Origin: Sedimenticola sp.
Lineage (GTDB): Bacteria; Pseudomonadota; Gammaproteobacteria; Chromatiales; Chromatiaceae
DNA: 64,000 nucleotides
Direction of reading: 5' to 3'
Assembly (NCBI GenBank): GCA_026992075.1
Contig: JALXAM010000001.1
Coordinates: 1 to 64,000, forward strand
Shown here in pieces: positions 10,798-18,645 of this stretch. Both the position numbers and the translations under genes were made by a program. Within the stretch, counting starts at the first letter, position 1; the number at the start of each line of letters is the position of its first letter. The notes under the pieces were generated by a model, which ran no database searches, was not told the origin of the DNA, and saw only the letters and a list, made by a program, of their open reading frames with translations.

Positions 10798-11589
10798 ATG
10801 AAGACACCACAATGGATGATAGCCCTAGGGGGATTGGCTCTTCTGCAAGCCTCTATGCCGGCAATGGCTGCACCCATGGCCACCTCACCGGAACAGCTGA
10901 AACCCGTCGAGCCCGTGGTACCCACGGCCCCGGTGACAGAAGCCGCCACCAGTCCATCGCCCAAAACGGAGAACCTAACCGCCGAGCCGCCGGCCACCAC
11001 CGAGGAAGAAACCAAGGCAGCTCCGTCTGTACAGACTGCAACCGCGGAAAAAACAGCCCCTGGTGCCGCTCCCCTAGTTCAACCGACAGCCGGAAACACT
11101 GAGCCTACGCCACCGACGGCCAGCCCCTCCTCCGCTACGGAAACGGAGGCCCCGAAAGACCCGGGCAACCGTCAGTCAATCGCAGAATCCACACCAAAGG
11201 TTCCCGGCCCACACGACTCCCGCGACGCACTGCTACGTTCCATGGAAGAGCGGCGCAAGGCCATGCGGGCACGCATCGAGGCGCGTCGGAAACAGATGGA
11301 GGAAGAGGCCAGGAGAGCCTGGCAGGAATCTCTGGAGCGCCGACGCAAGATGGAACAGGAGATGGAGCAGTGGCGGCGAGAGGAGGAGGCACGCATGCGG
11401 GAACTGCAGGCCCGCATCGACGCCGCCATCCAGGCCATGGAACGACAGGCGCCGCCCGCCTTTCCTTACGCGGCTCCCGGGCGTCCATGGCAGGATTATC
11501 CTCAACCTCCACAACAGTGGGCACCTTATGCCTACCCCCCCGCTGGCTATGGCCGTGGCCACTACCCAGCCTATCCCGGGGCCTGGTGA
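10798..11589 (+). CDS. Unrecognised secreted protein: Pro/Thr-rich linker, charged coiled coil, Pro/Tyr-rich tail
   Basis: I do not recognise this family. The ATG at 10798 is chosen because AGGGGG ends 7 nt upstream; an ATG two codons earlier is too close. The 263-residue protein has a signal peptide (1-24, ending PAMA), a low-complexity P/T/E/A segment (25-138), a highly charged arginine/glutamate coiled coil (about 140-217) and a tail rich in Pro, Tyr, Trp, Gly (218-263). There are no cysteines in the mature part. It is a single-gene unit ending in a strong terminator. The tail loosely recalls sulfur-globule or adhesive structural proteins, but this is speculation. Confidence 0.6.
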   Translation: MKTPQWMIALGGLALLQASMPAMAAPMATSPEQLKPVEPVVPTAPVTEAATSPSPKTENLTAEPPATTEEETKAAPSVQTATAEKTAPGAAPLVQPTAGNTEPTPPTASPSSATETEAPKDPGNRQSIAESTPKVPGPHDSRDALLRSMEERRKAMRARIEARRKQMEEEARRAWQESLERRRKMEQEMEQWRREEEARMRELQARIDAAIQAMERQAPPAFPYAAPGRPWQDYPQPPQQWAPYAYPPAGYGRGHYPAYPGAW

Positions 11590-11598
11590 TATCCAGCT

Positions 11599-11627
11599 GT
11601 GAGGCGGGGCGCTTGGCTCCGCCTCAC
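11599..11627 (+). terminator. Bidirectional terminator between convergent genes
   Basis: A 12-bp stem (GTGAGGCGGGGC with its complement, one G-T wobble) and 5-nt loop, followed by GCCTCTTTT on the plus strand. It overlaps the stop of the convergent gene at 11624 and likely serves both directions. Confidence 0.7.
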
Positions 11628-12286
11628 GCCTCTTTTCTCCAGCCTGCGGCCTCCCGTTCCAGACGCGCGGCCGCTTCGGCTGAGATCCGCCTCCAGGGCA
11701 GTGGGAACAGCCCGGGAACCTGTTTGCAATAGCGCTCGTAGACCTCCCCGTGATAGACCTTGAGCTTGCGCTCCTCCAGCCGCGATCCAATGATGAAATA
11801 AAGGGTGGCCATCACCGTGGCCACCAGCATGGAGGGCGTGAGATCCCGGCTCCAGAGCAGGATCAGCCCCAGGAAATACCAGGGATGACGGACGTGCCGG
11901 TGCAGAGGCGACAGACGAAAGCGCTCCTGGTCCTCCACCTCCCGCGCGCCCTGGCGCAACTGGCGAAGGCCCAGAAACTCCTGCCCATCGTACCAGCGCA
12001 ACGACCAGATGAAACCGGCCAGGGCCAGCAGCGCCAGCCCATCGGCCAGCCAGCGCCAGGGGCCATGCCAGCGCAACACTGGCGACTCTTCTGGAATCAG
12101 GGTGAAATAGAGCAAGGGTAATACCGCCACCACCGCCACCAGGTTGTAGAGAATCCGGTAGGCCGGCACCACCCTGGGCCAACGGCAAGCCACCCATCGT
12201 TTGACCACCAGGCTGGCCAGCAGGGAGTGTAGAAAGAAATAGCCCAGCCAGCCCAATGCCAGCCAGAACAGGTGGGATGAGATCAC
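11624..12286 (-). CDS. Integral membrane methyltransferase-like protein (ICMT/NnrU-type fold)
   Basis: A 220-residue protein with about five to six hydrophobic helices. The C-terminal half carries the isoprenylcysteine carboxyl methyltransferase-like pattern: a RHPWYFLG motif near residue 134, then LEERKLKVYHGEVYERYCKQVPGLFPLPW. Such proteins methylate small or lipophilic substrates in membranes using SAM; the bacterial MddA branch methylates methanethiol. The substrate here is unknown. Its start overlaps the stop of the upstream lytic transglycosylase by 4 bp (ATGA), so the two are probably co-expressed. Confidence 0.7.
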   Translation of the reverse strand: MISSHLFWLALGWLGYFFLHSLLASLVVKRWVACRWPRVVPAYRILYNLVAVVAVLPLLYFTLIPEESPVLRWHGPWRWLADGLALLALAGFIWSLRWYDGQEFLGLRQLRQGAREVEDQERFRLSPLHRHVRHPWYFLGLILLWSRDLTPSMLVATVMATLYFIIGSRLEERKLKVYHGEVYERYCKQVPGLFPLPWRRISAEAAARLEREAAGWRKEA

Positions 12287-12840
12287 AGCGCCTCGGCCAT
12301 CAGTCGGCGGATACGGCGTACGTAGTGACGGGTCTGGCCCGGTAGATAGTCGTCCACCTGATCCCAGCTCTCCACCTCGCCCAGCTGCTTCTGCACCTTG
12401 TTATAGGCACGCCGTACGCGAAGATGGCCGGCGTTGTAGGCACCAAAGGCGAACAACAATCGTTGCTGGGCATCCAGCGGCTCCTCCTGCCATTTGTCAT
12501 AGAGGTAACGGTCATAGAAGATGGCCGCCGCGATGTTCCAGCGGGGCTCGTGCAGGTCACGCAGCACCGGGTTCTTCTTGCGGATGTATTCGAAGGTGCT
12601 GGGCAGGATCTGCATGATCCCCACCGCACCCGCCTTGCTGCGCGCCTTGGGGTCGAGGCCGGATTCAGCGATCCCCTGCGCCTTGAACCAGCGCCAATCC
12701 ATGGTGGGGCCGAAATAGTGCTTGGCGTACTTGCGGAAATGTGGGTCGTACTTGTCGGTCCAATGTTTGTGGTCCACCCCTTTGAACACGGCGGCCAGCG
12801 CCACGGTGGGCAAAAACAGCATCAGGGCCCAGATACGCAT
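12283..12840 (-). CDS. Small lytic transglycosylase (SLT domain)
   Basis: Secreted peptidoglycan lytic transglycosylase of 185 residues. It has a signal peptide (MRIWALMLFLPTVALA) and one SLT domain with the catalytic Glu in GIAESGLDPKARS and the family motif GAVGIMQILPSTFEYI, followed by NIAAAIFYDRYLYDKW and FGAYNAGHLRVRRAY. Its stop precedes the DUF350 gene end by one base on the other side and it overlaps the methyltransferase-like gene. The tight packing suggests a small envelope operon. There is no carbohydrate-binding or membrane anchor domain. Confidence 0.85.
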   Translation of the reverse strand: MRIWALMLFLPTVALAAVFKGVDHKHWTDKYDPHFRKYAKHYFGPTMDWRWFKAQGIAESGLDPKARSKAGAVGIMQILPSTFEYIRKKNPVLRDLHEPRWNIAAAIFYDRYLYDKWQEEPLDAQQRLLFAFGAYNAGHLRVRRAYNKVQKQLGEVESWDQVDDYLPGQTRHYVRRIRRLMAEAL

Positions 12841-13071
12841 TCAATTCAGCCCAAGACCGATGACCAGCCCCATGGCGGTGCCGATGCCGATGAACATGCC
12901 CATGATCATCAGCCCCACGGCCTGATTGCCCTGGGAGAGCTGCTCGGGGATGCTGAAATTGACGATGTGGCTGAACACCTTGCAGCCGAGCCACATGAAC
13001 AGCAGCGTCAGGATGCCGCCCATGCAGGCGTAGAGAATGTTGAGCAGCAGGGGGTCCAGGGAAGCGGTCAT
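12841..13071 (-). CDS. DUF350 small membrane protein
   Basis: A 76-residue protein with two predicted transmembrane helices (LLLNILYACMGGILTLLFMW and AVGLMIMGMFIGIGTAMGLV). The sequence between them (NFSIPEQLSQGNQAVG) matches the DUF350/YjfL-type repeat. The start MTASLDPLLL is chosen over a long upstream extension that is unlike a protein. It directly abuts the lytic transglycosylase start. Function unknown; membrane location only. Confidence 0.75.
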   Translation of the reverse strand: MTASLDPLLLNILYACMGGILTLLFMWLGCKVFSHIVNFSIPEQLSQGNQAVGLMIMGMFIGIGTAMGLVIGLGLN

Positions 13072-13141
13072 GGCTCGTTGCGGGGCTGACGGATCATGTC
13101 TGCATGGTAGACACCGATAGGCCCGGTGACAAGGAAGCGGG

Positions 13142-13807
13142 TCACTTTCCGTGCAGGTACTCCTCGTCGCTGAAGGAACAGATCCAATGGGGCTTGTAGG
13201 CCACCACGATGGCGGTGAGCCAGCCATTGAGCATGCTCTCGGGAAAGGCCATCATGGGAACCATGTAGACGAAGTTCTGCTTCAGCTCGTGCCAAGGGAA
13301 GATCTCCAGCATCGCCAGTCCACCCACCACCAACAACCCTTCCAGCAGAAAGATCACGCCGCTGGCGAGAAAGGCGTTCACCAGCACATAGACGAAGAAA
13401 TGCTTGGGCGCATAGGCACGGGACAACCCCAGGATCACCTGGGTGAGGGAGGCGGGCAGCACCACCACGAAGAAGAGGGAGGGCAGCAGGCCGCTCCAGT
13501 CGTTCAAGCCGGTGGCTGTGATGGCCACCAGGGCGATGGTGCCGGCCAGGATCGCCAGCGACCAGCGCAGCATGAGGGTGGCCACCACCATCCCGGTGAG
13601 GTGCCAGAAGAAACCGGGCTGGATCTCCACCCGCATGTTCCAGAGGAAGAAAAGAAAAACGATCACCCCCAGCCAGACGTGCTGCTGCCGCTGGTCCTTC
13701 AGCCGCTCCCAGTCCGCCCAACGCAGGGCATAGAAAAGCGCCGGAAACACCAGTAGTCCGAAGAGCGCCAGCCAGGCTGGATGAAATAAACTACCGGACA
13801 ACTCCAT
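13142..13807 (-). CDS. CbiM-like energy-coupling factor permease family membrane protein
   Basis: A 221-residue integral membrane protein with about six to seven helices. It matches the small CbiM/NikM-related family seen as single genes in many gammaproteobacteria: a long hydrophobic body and the C-terminal PESMLNGWLTAIVVAYKPHWICSF region, which corresponds to the FPNGxVMTAIVVFxP pattern of these proteins. No CbiQ, CbiO or cobalt/nickel genes are adjacent, so transport of a metal is not demonstrated. It is divergent from the Tas gene with only 28 bp between. Confidence 0.65.
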   Translation of the reverse strand: MELSGSLFHPAWLALFGLLVFPALFYALRWADWERLKDQRQQHVWLGVIVFLFFLWNMRVEIQPGFFWHLTGMVVATLMLRWSLAILAGTIALVAITATGLNDWSGLLPSLFFVVVLPASLTQVILGLSRAYAPKHFFVYVLVNAFLASGVIFLLEGLLVVGGLAMLEIFPWHELKQNFVYMVPMMAFPESMLNGWLTAIVVAYKPHWICSFSDEEYLHGK

Positions 13808-13835
13808 TCGACGGGATCAGAGGTTCGTTGACATC

Positions 13836-14882
13836 ATGGAATACAGAAGACTTGGCCGCAGCGGGTTTCAGGTCAGCGCCATCTGCCTGGGAACCATGAC
13901 CTTCGGTGAACAGAACAGCGAAGCCGAAGGCCACGCCCAGCTCGACTACGCGTTGGAGCGGGGCGTCAATTTCATCGACACCGCTGAACTCTATCCGGTT
14001 CCACCACGGGCCGAGACCCAGGGCGAGACCGAGCGCATCATCGGCAGCTGGCTCAAATCCCGGGGCAATCGCGACCAGGTGATCATCGCCACCAAGGTGG
14101 TTGGGCCGGGGCGCGACTGGCTTCCCTACTTCCGCGGCGGCGACAACCGCCTCGACCGGGCCAACATCGAGGCTGCGGTGGAGGGGAGTCTACGCCGATT
14201 GCAGACCGATTACATTGACTATTACCAACTCCACTGGCCGGATCGCCAGACCAGCTGCTTCGGCAAGCTGGGCTACCCCTGGCCGGAGGAGGAAGAAGAG
14301 AGCGTGCCCCTGGAGGAAACCCTGGAAGCGCTCTCCGACCTGGTTCGTGCCGGCAAGGTGCGGGAGGTGGGTGTCTCCAACGAGACCCCCTGGGGGGTGA
14401 TGCGGCTGCTCTGCCTCTCCGAGCAGAAGGGGCTGCCACGGATCCAGGGCATACAGAACCCCTACAGCCTGCTCAACCGCAGTTTCGAGGCCGGGCTCTC
14501 GGAGATCACCCGTTACGAACAGGTGGGGCTGCTGGCCTACTCTCCCCTAGGCTTCGGCGTGCTCAGCGGCAAGTACCTGGACGGACGACGCCCGCCCGGC
14601 GCCCGTCTCACCCTGTTTCCAGACTACACCCGCTACAGCAACCCCCAGGCGGAAGCGGCCACCCGGGAATACGTGACCCTGGCCCGGGAAGCAGGGCTGG
14701 ACCCGGCCCAGATGGCCCTGGCCTTCGTCACCAGCCGCCCCTTCACCACCAGCACCATCATCGGCGCCACCACCATGGAGCAGCTGGCCAGCAACCTCGA
14801 CAGCCTGGAGGTGGAACTAACCCCGGATCTGCTGGAGGCCATCGACGAGATCCATGCCCGTTACACCTATCCGGCACCCTGA
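13836..14882 (+). CDS. tas: NADP(H)-dependent aldo-keto reductase, Tas family
   Basis: A 348-residue TIM-barrel oxidoreductase. N-terminal MEYRRLGRSGFQVSAICLGTMTFGEQNS and the loop FIDTAELYPVPPRAETQGETERIIGSWL are characteristic of E. coli Tas; the catalytic tetrad Asp and Tyr sit in DTAELY, Lys in IATKV and His in QLHWPDR. The physiological substrate is unknown; E. coli tas can suppress tyrosine auxotrophy. Its last 16 bp overlap the stop end of the convergent GGDEF-EAL gene. Confidence 0.9.
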   Translation: MEYRRLGRSGFQVSAICLGTMTFGEQNSEAEGHAQLDYALERGVNFIDTAELYPVPPRAETQGETERIIGSWLKSRGNRDQVIIATKVVGPGRDWLPYFRGGDNRLDRANIEAAVEGSLRRLQTDYIDYYQLHWPDRQTSCFGKLGYPWPEEEEESVPLEETLEALSDLVRAGKVREVGVSNETPWGVMRLLCLSEQKGLPRIQGIQNPYSLLNRSFEAGLSEITRYEQVGLLAYSPLGFGVLSGKYLDGRRPPGARLTLFPDYTRYSNPQAEAATREYVTLAREAGLDPAQMALAFVTSRPFTTSTIIGATTMEQLASNLDSLEVELTPDLLEAIDEIHARYTYPAP

Positions 14883-17050
14883 ACGTGCAGCAGCCCGGTG
14901 GCCTGCTCCGCCGGAAGCGCCTGGCCGAACAGAAAACCCTGCGCCTCGTCGCAGCCCGCTTCGAGCAGGAACCGCTTCTGTGCCTCGGTCTCCACTCCTT
15001 CGGCCAGCACCTTCAGGCCGAGGGCATGACCCAGGGCGATGATGGCTCGGGTGATGGCCCGGTCGTCTTCGTCATCGGGCAGGCCGGCCACGAAGGAGCG
15101 GTCGATCTTCAGACGGGCGAGCGGCAGCAGTTTCAGGTAGGCCAGCGAGGAGTAGCCGGTACCGAAATCATCGATGGCCAGGTCGATGCCCAACGCGCAC
15201 AACCCCCGCATGGTCTCCACCGAGAGCCCGGGCCGGTGCATGACGAAATTCTCGGTTACCTCGAACTCCAGCGCGTCGGGCGGACAACCCGACAGCTCCA
15301 GCACACCCTCCACCATCCGCAAGAGGCCGGGATCGTTCAGCTGACGACTGGAGAGGTTGACCGCCAGCCGGCCGGGATCCAACCCCTCTTTCCGCCAGGC
15401 CGCCGCCTGCTCGCAAGCAGTTTGAAGCACCTGCTTGCCGAGGCGGGAAATCAGACCGAGCTCCTCCGCCACCGGCAGGAATCGGTCCGGCGCCACCTCA
15501 CCCAGTTCGGCATGGTGCCAGCGCACCAGCACCTCGAACCCACAGAGCCGCTCGTCACCCAGGGTGACCAGTGGCTGGTAGTGGACCTCCACTTCCTCCC
15601 GCTCCACCGCCTCCCTCAGCGCCGCCTCCAGCCTCGCACGGGCCATGGTCTCGTGCGTCATCGTTTCGTCGTAGAGGCGGTAGGTGTTGCGCCCGGCCGC
15701 CTTGGCCCGGAACATGGCGGTATCCGCATTGCGAAGCAGCGTCTGGCCATCCTCTCCATCCTGGGGGAACAAGCTGACCCCAATGCTGAAGGTGATGGTG
15801 AAACTGTGCGCTCCCACCGTGAAGGGCTCGCGAAAAAGGGCGGAGATATGGCGCACGCCCGCCACCACATCAGCCGGCTCGTTCACTGCATCCATGACGA
15901 TGGCGAACTCGTCGCCCCCGATGCGGGCCACGGTATCACTCTCGCGCACCGCCCGGCGAAGGCGTTCCGCCACCTGTTTCAGCAGCTCGTCGCCCAGGGC
16001 GTGGCCGAAGGTATCATTGACCTGCTTGAACTGGTCCAGGTCCAGAAACAACAGCGCCATGCCCTGCCCGTTGCGGTGCGCACGCCGGATCGACTGCTCC
16101 AGCCGATCGAAAAAGAGCAAGCGGTTGGGAAGACCGGTAAGAACGTCGTGGTACGCCAGGTGGTCCAGGTGCCGCTGCTGGCGTTCCAGCTGGGCGGTCC
16201 GCCGCCTCAGCAGAGTGCGAAACAGGAGCACCAGCAGCAGGAGGATGCCCACGGCCAGGAGAGCCGCCGCTCCCAACCATAATATCCAAGGGGCCAGGCG
16301 AGGTTTGGGTTCGAGCCAACGAGCCAGTGCCTGGTGGTAGATCGAGTGACGGTCCTGCTTCCAGGCCCGCAGGTAGTCGTCGATCACCGCCAGCAGCCCC
16401 GCCGAAGAAGGATTGGCCGCAAAATAGAGCAACGTCGGCTGCACCAGCACCGAGGAGGGCTGCAGCCCGTAGCGGGGGGCGTTGCGACGGCCGTAATAGG
16501 TGTTCACCAGCCCGGCCCGCACCTCGCCGCTCGTCACCAGGCGGAACACCTCGTCCATGCTGTCCACCTCCCGGTAGCCGAGATGCAGCCCCAGCTCGGC
16601 CACCTGCTCGCGCAGCGCCCGGAACTGGATGCTGGCGCGAACCACCGCCACCGTTTCACCATCCAGCTCTTTCAGGGAATACAGGGGCTGGTCCGGCAGG
16701 GTATAGAAGGCGGACCAGCTGGAGAGCGCCACCTCCTCCCCAAAAACGAAGTGGCGGGTACGCTCTGCCGAATAGGCCACATCGGGCATGAGCTGGATGT
16801 CGCCTTGCTCCAGGAGTTCCAGGCAGCGCTGCCATTTGCAGCGTCGATAGCCCAACGACCAGCCTTCCCGCTGGGCCACCGCTTCGAGCAGATCGATGAA
16901 GAAACCCTGGGGTCTCCCCTTCTCGTCGACGAACACCTTGGGGCTGTTCTGGTAGATGCCGACGGCCACCGTCCGGCCCGCGCTGTCCACATCGAAAGCA
17001 AACAGCAGCAGGAACGCCGCAAGCCATATGGAAAAATTCGTTCTCGGAAT
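14867..17050 (-). CDS. Membrane sensor with periplasmic SBP_bac_3 domain, GGDEF and EAL domains
   Basis: Cyclic-di-GMP turnover protein. From the N-terminus: signal peptide, periplasmic family-3 solute-binding domain (about 25-245), a transmembrane helix (PWILWLGAAALLAVGILLLL), a GGDEF domain with intact motif (ARIGGDEFAIVMD) and an EAL domain with EVLVRW, AIDDFGTGYSSLAYLK, KIDRSFV and VLAEGVET, so both activities look possible. The first ATG/GTG-type start (GTG at 16990) would remove the signal peptide. Reading upstream in frame gives PRTNFSIWLAAFLLLFAFDV, and the only start-like codon after the upstream stop (17114) is ATT at 17050, with AAGGGG 7 nt before it. I therefore place the start there (727 residues). 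Confidence 0.8.
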   Translation of the reverse strand: MPRTNFSIWLAAFLLLFAFDVDSAGRTVAVGIYQNSPKVFVDEKGRPQGFFIDLLEAVAQREGWSLGYRRCKWQRCLELLEQGDIQLMPDVAYSAERTRHFVFGEEVALSSWSAFYTLPDQPLYSLKELDGETVAVVRASIQFRALREQVAELGLHLGYREVDSMDEVFRLVTSGEVRAGLVNTYYGRRNAPRYGLQPSSVLVQPTLLYFAANPSSAGLLAVIDDYLRAWKQDRHSIYHQALARWLEPKPRLAPWILWLGAAALLAVGILLLLVLLFRTLLRRRTAQLERQQRHLDHLAYHDVLTGLPNRLLFFDRLEQSIRRAHRNGQGMALLFLDLDQFKQVNDTFGHALGDELLKQVAERLRRAVRESDTVARIGGDEFAIVMDAVNEPADVVAGVRHISALFREPFTVGAHSFTITFSIGVSLFPQDGEDGQTLLRNADTAMFRAKAAGRNTYRLYDETMTHETMARARLEAALREAVEREEVEVHYQPLVTLGDERLCGFEVLVRWHHAELGEVAPDRFLPVAEELGLISRLGKQVLQTACEQAAAWRKEGLDPGRLAVNLSSRQLNDPGLLRMVEGVLELSGCPPDALEFEVTENFVMHRPGLSVETMRGLCALGIDLAIDDFGTGYSSLAYLKLLPLARLKIDRSFVAGLPDDEDDRAITRAIIALGHALGLKVLAEGVETEAQKRFLLEAGCDEAQGFLFGQALPAEQATGLLHVQGAG

Positions 17051-17207
17051 GGTATTGCCCCTTGATCGTCCCTGGGCATGCCAAACAAGGACAGCCCCTC
17101 CGGCGAGGCCCCATCATACCATTTCGTCTCCGGCGCATAAGCCCAAGTGATTGAAAACCCCGCTGAATCGCATGGGTCCGCAAGCGTGCCCGGATGAGAA
17201 ATAGGCG

Positions 17208-17213
17208 TATAAT
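17208..17213 (+). promoter_or_regulatory. Putative -10 element upstream of the PP-loop gene
   Basis: TATAAT lies 48 bp before the ATG of the PP-loop gene in the gap between it and the divergent GGDEF-EAL gene. No good -35 hexamer is visible, so the call is weak. Confidence 0.35.
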
Positions 17214-17261
17214 CCCTGCCTGGCTTCATCGCAACCGGCTTATCCGAAAGCCCGACTCCAA

Positions 17262-18299
17262 ATGCAACGCAAGGCGGTCGCCCTGGTCTCCGGTGGCCTC
17301 GACTCCATGCTGGCCGTGAAGGTCATCCAGGAGCAGGGTATCCACGTGGAGGGCATCAACTTCTTCACCGGCTTCTGCGTGGAGGGACACACCCACGCCA
17401 TCCGCAAACGCGACCGCAAGAAGCCCAAGCGCAACAACGCCTTGTGGGTGGCCGAGCAGCTCGGCATCAAGCTCCACATCATCGACATCGTGGAGGAATA
17501 CAAGGAGGTGGTGTTCAACCCGAAATACGGCTACGGCGCCCACCTCAACCCCTGCCTGGACTGCAAGATCTTCATGGTGAAGAAGGCGAAGGAGTGGATG
17601 GAGGCCCACGGCTTCGACTTCATCATCACCGGCGAGGTGGTGGGCCAGCGGCCCAAGTCCCAGCGCAAGGACACCCTGCCGGTGGTGCAGCGCGACTCCG
17701 GCATCGGCGACCTGCTGCTGCGACCCCTGTGCGCCAAGAATCTGCCGCCCACCCTGCCCGAGCGCGAGGGCTGGGTGGACCGTGAGAGGCTCTATGACTT
17801 CTCCGGCCGCAGCCGCAAGCCGCAGATGGCGTTGGCCAGAAAGTTCAGCATCGAGGACTACGCCCAGCCGGCCGGGGGCTGCTGCTTCCTCACCGATGAG
17901 CAGTACTCGGTGAAGCTGGCCGACCTGTGGCGGGCGCGGGGCGGCAAGCAGTACGAAATGGACGACATCATGCTGCTCAAGGTGGGCCGCCACATCCGCC
18001 CCGCACCCCATTTCAAACTCATCGTCTCCCGCGAGGAGGGGGAGGGGCGCTTCCTGCAGGGCTATCGCGGCCGCTACCCCAGCCTGAAGACGGTGAGCCA
18101 CGCCGGCCCCCTTGCTCTCATCGACGGCGAGGTGAGCGAAGAGGAGCTGGCGCTGGCCGCCCGCATCGTGGCCCGCTACAGCCAGGGCAAGAACGCGCCC
18201 GAGGTGGAGCTGGAGTACCGCGACACCGAAGGCAACACCCGGACGCTGAAAGTGCCCCCCCTGCCGCCCCACGAACTGAATCCGGAGTGGATGCTGTGA
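17262..18299 (+). CDS. PP-loop ATP pyrophosphatase, MnmA/ThiI-like RNA thiolation enzyme
   Basis: A 345-residue protein with the PP-loop SGGLDSM at residues 10-16, which adenylates a substrate for sulfur insertion. Cysteine pairs at 98/101 (NPCLDCKIF) and 207/208 (AGGCCFL) are placed like the catalytic cysteines of tRNA thiouridylases. The middle resembles MnmA (tRNA 2-thiouridine), but residues 220-345 form a different C-terminal domain. It is often annotated tRNA 5-methylaminomethyl-2-thiouridylate methyltransferase, which is probably wrong in detail. A TusA-type sulfur carrier follows on the same strand, consistent with sulfur relay. The target RNA is unknown. Confidence 0.75.
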   Translation: MQRKAVALVSGGLDSMLAVKVIQEQGIHVEGINFFTGFCVEGHTHAIRKRDRKKPKRNNALWVAEQLGIKLHIIDIVEEYKEVVFNPKYGYGAHLNPCLDCKIFMVKKAKEWMEAHGFDFIITGEVVGQRPKSQRKDTLPVVQRDSGIGDLLLRPLCAKNLPPTLPEREGWVDRERLYDFSGRSRKPQMALARKFSIEDYAQPAGGCCFLTDEQYSVKLADLWRARGGKQYEMDDIMLLKVGRHIRPAPHFKLIVSREEGEGRFLQGYRGRYPSLKTVSHAGPLALIDGEVSEEELALAARIVARYSQGKNAPEVELEYRDTEGNTRTLKVPPLPPHELNPEWML

Positions 18300-18326
18300 C
18301 CACCCTGTCACCCGGCAATCTGTGCA

Positions 18327-18385
18327 GATTGGGCTTCAGCCCGACACCCAGGCGGCAGGCCGTCAGGCTGAAGCCCGATCTACGG
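18327..18385. repeat. Dispersed GGGCTTCAGCCCGA repeat pair, copy 2
   Basis: Two inverted GATTGGGCTTCAGCCCGA-type units flank GGCGGCAGGCCGTC between the PP-loop gene and tusA. This is the same family as 6519-6548. A long ORF start through this repeat is not used for tusA. Confidence 0.65.
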
Positions 18386-18411
18386 AACGGGCGGTGGCGG
18401 AGGGGTCGGCC

Positions 18412-18645
18412 GTGACCCGGGAAATTCTCGACTGCCGTCGCCTGCTCTGCCCCATGCCGGTGATCCGGGTGCAAGACAAGGTGGCGGAACTGCATCCTGG
18501 CGACGAGCTGGAGGCCATCTCCACCGATCCCGGCGCCCTCAACGACATTCCCGCCTGGTGCCGCATCAACGGCCACCAGGTGCTGGAGGCAAAGGAACGC
18601 GACGGTGAGTACATCGTGCGCATCCGGGTGGGTTCGGAACCATGA
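18412..18645 (+). CDS. tusA: TusA-family sulfur carrier protein
   Basis: A 77-residue protein with the TusA signature: DCRRLLCPMPVIRVQDKV, where Cys13 of CPMP is the persulfide-carrying residue. The start is a GTG preceded by GGAGGGG at 6-nt spacing; upstream in-frame ATG codons lie in a repeat. TusA-type carriers pass sulfane sulfur to tRNA thiolation, molybdenum cofactor synthesis or, in sulfur oxidisers, the Dsr/Hdr oxidation routes. Position after a PP-loop enzyme favours RNA thiolation. Its stop overlaps the CDF gene start (ATGA). Confidence 0.88.
   Translation: MTREILDCRRLLCPMPVIRVQDKVAELHPGDELEAISTDPGALNDIPAWCRINGHQVLEAKERDGEYIVRIRVGSEP

Noticed and set aside
18322-18411. Longer ATG start for tusA 30 codons upstream
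   Set aside because: The extension reads through a dispersed repeat, and a GTG with GGAGGGG at 6-nt spacing precedes the conserved N-terminus.
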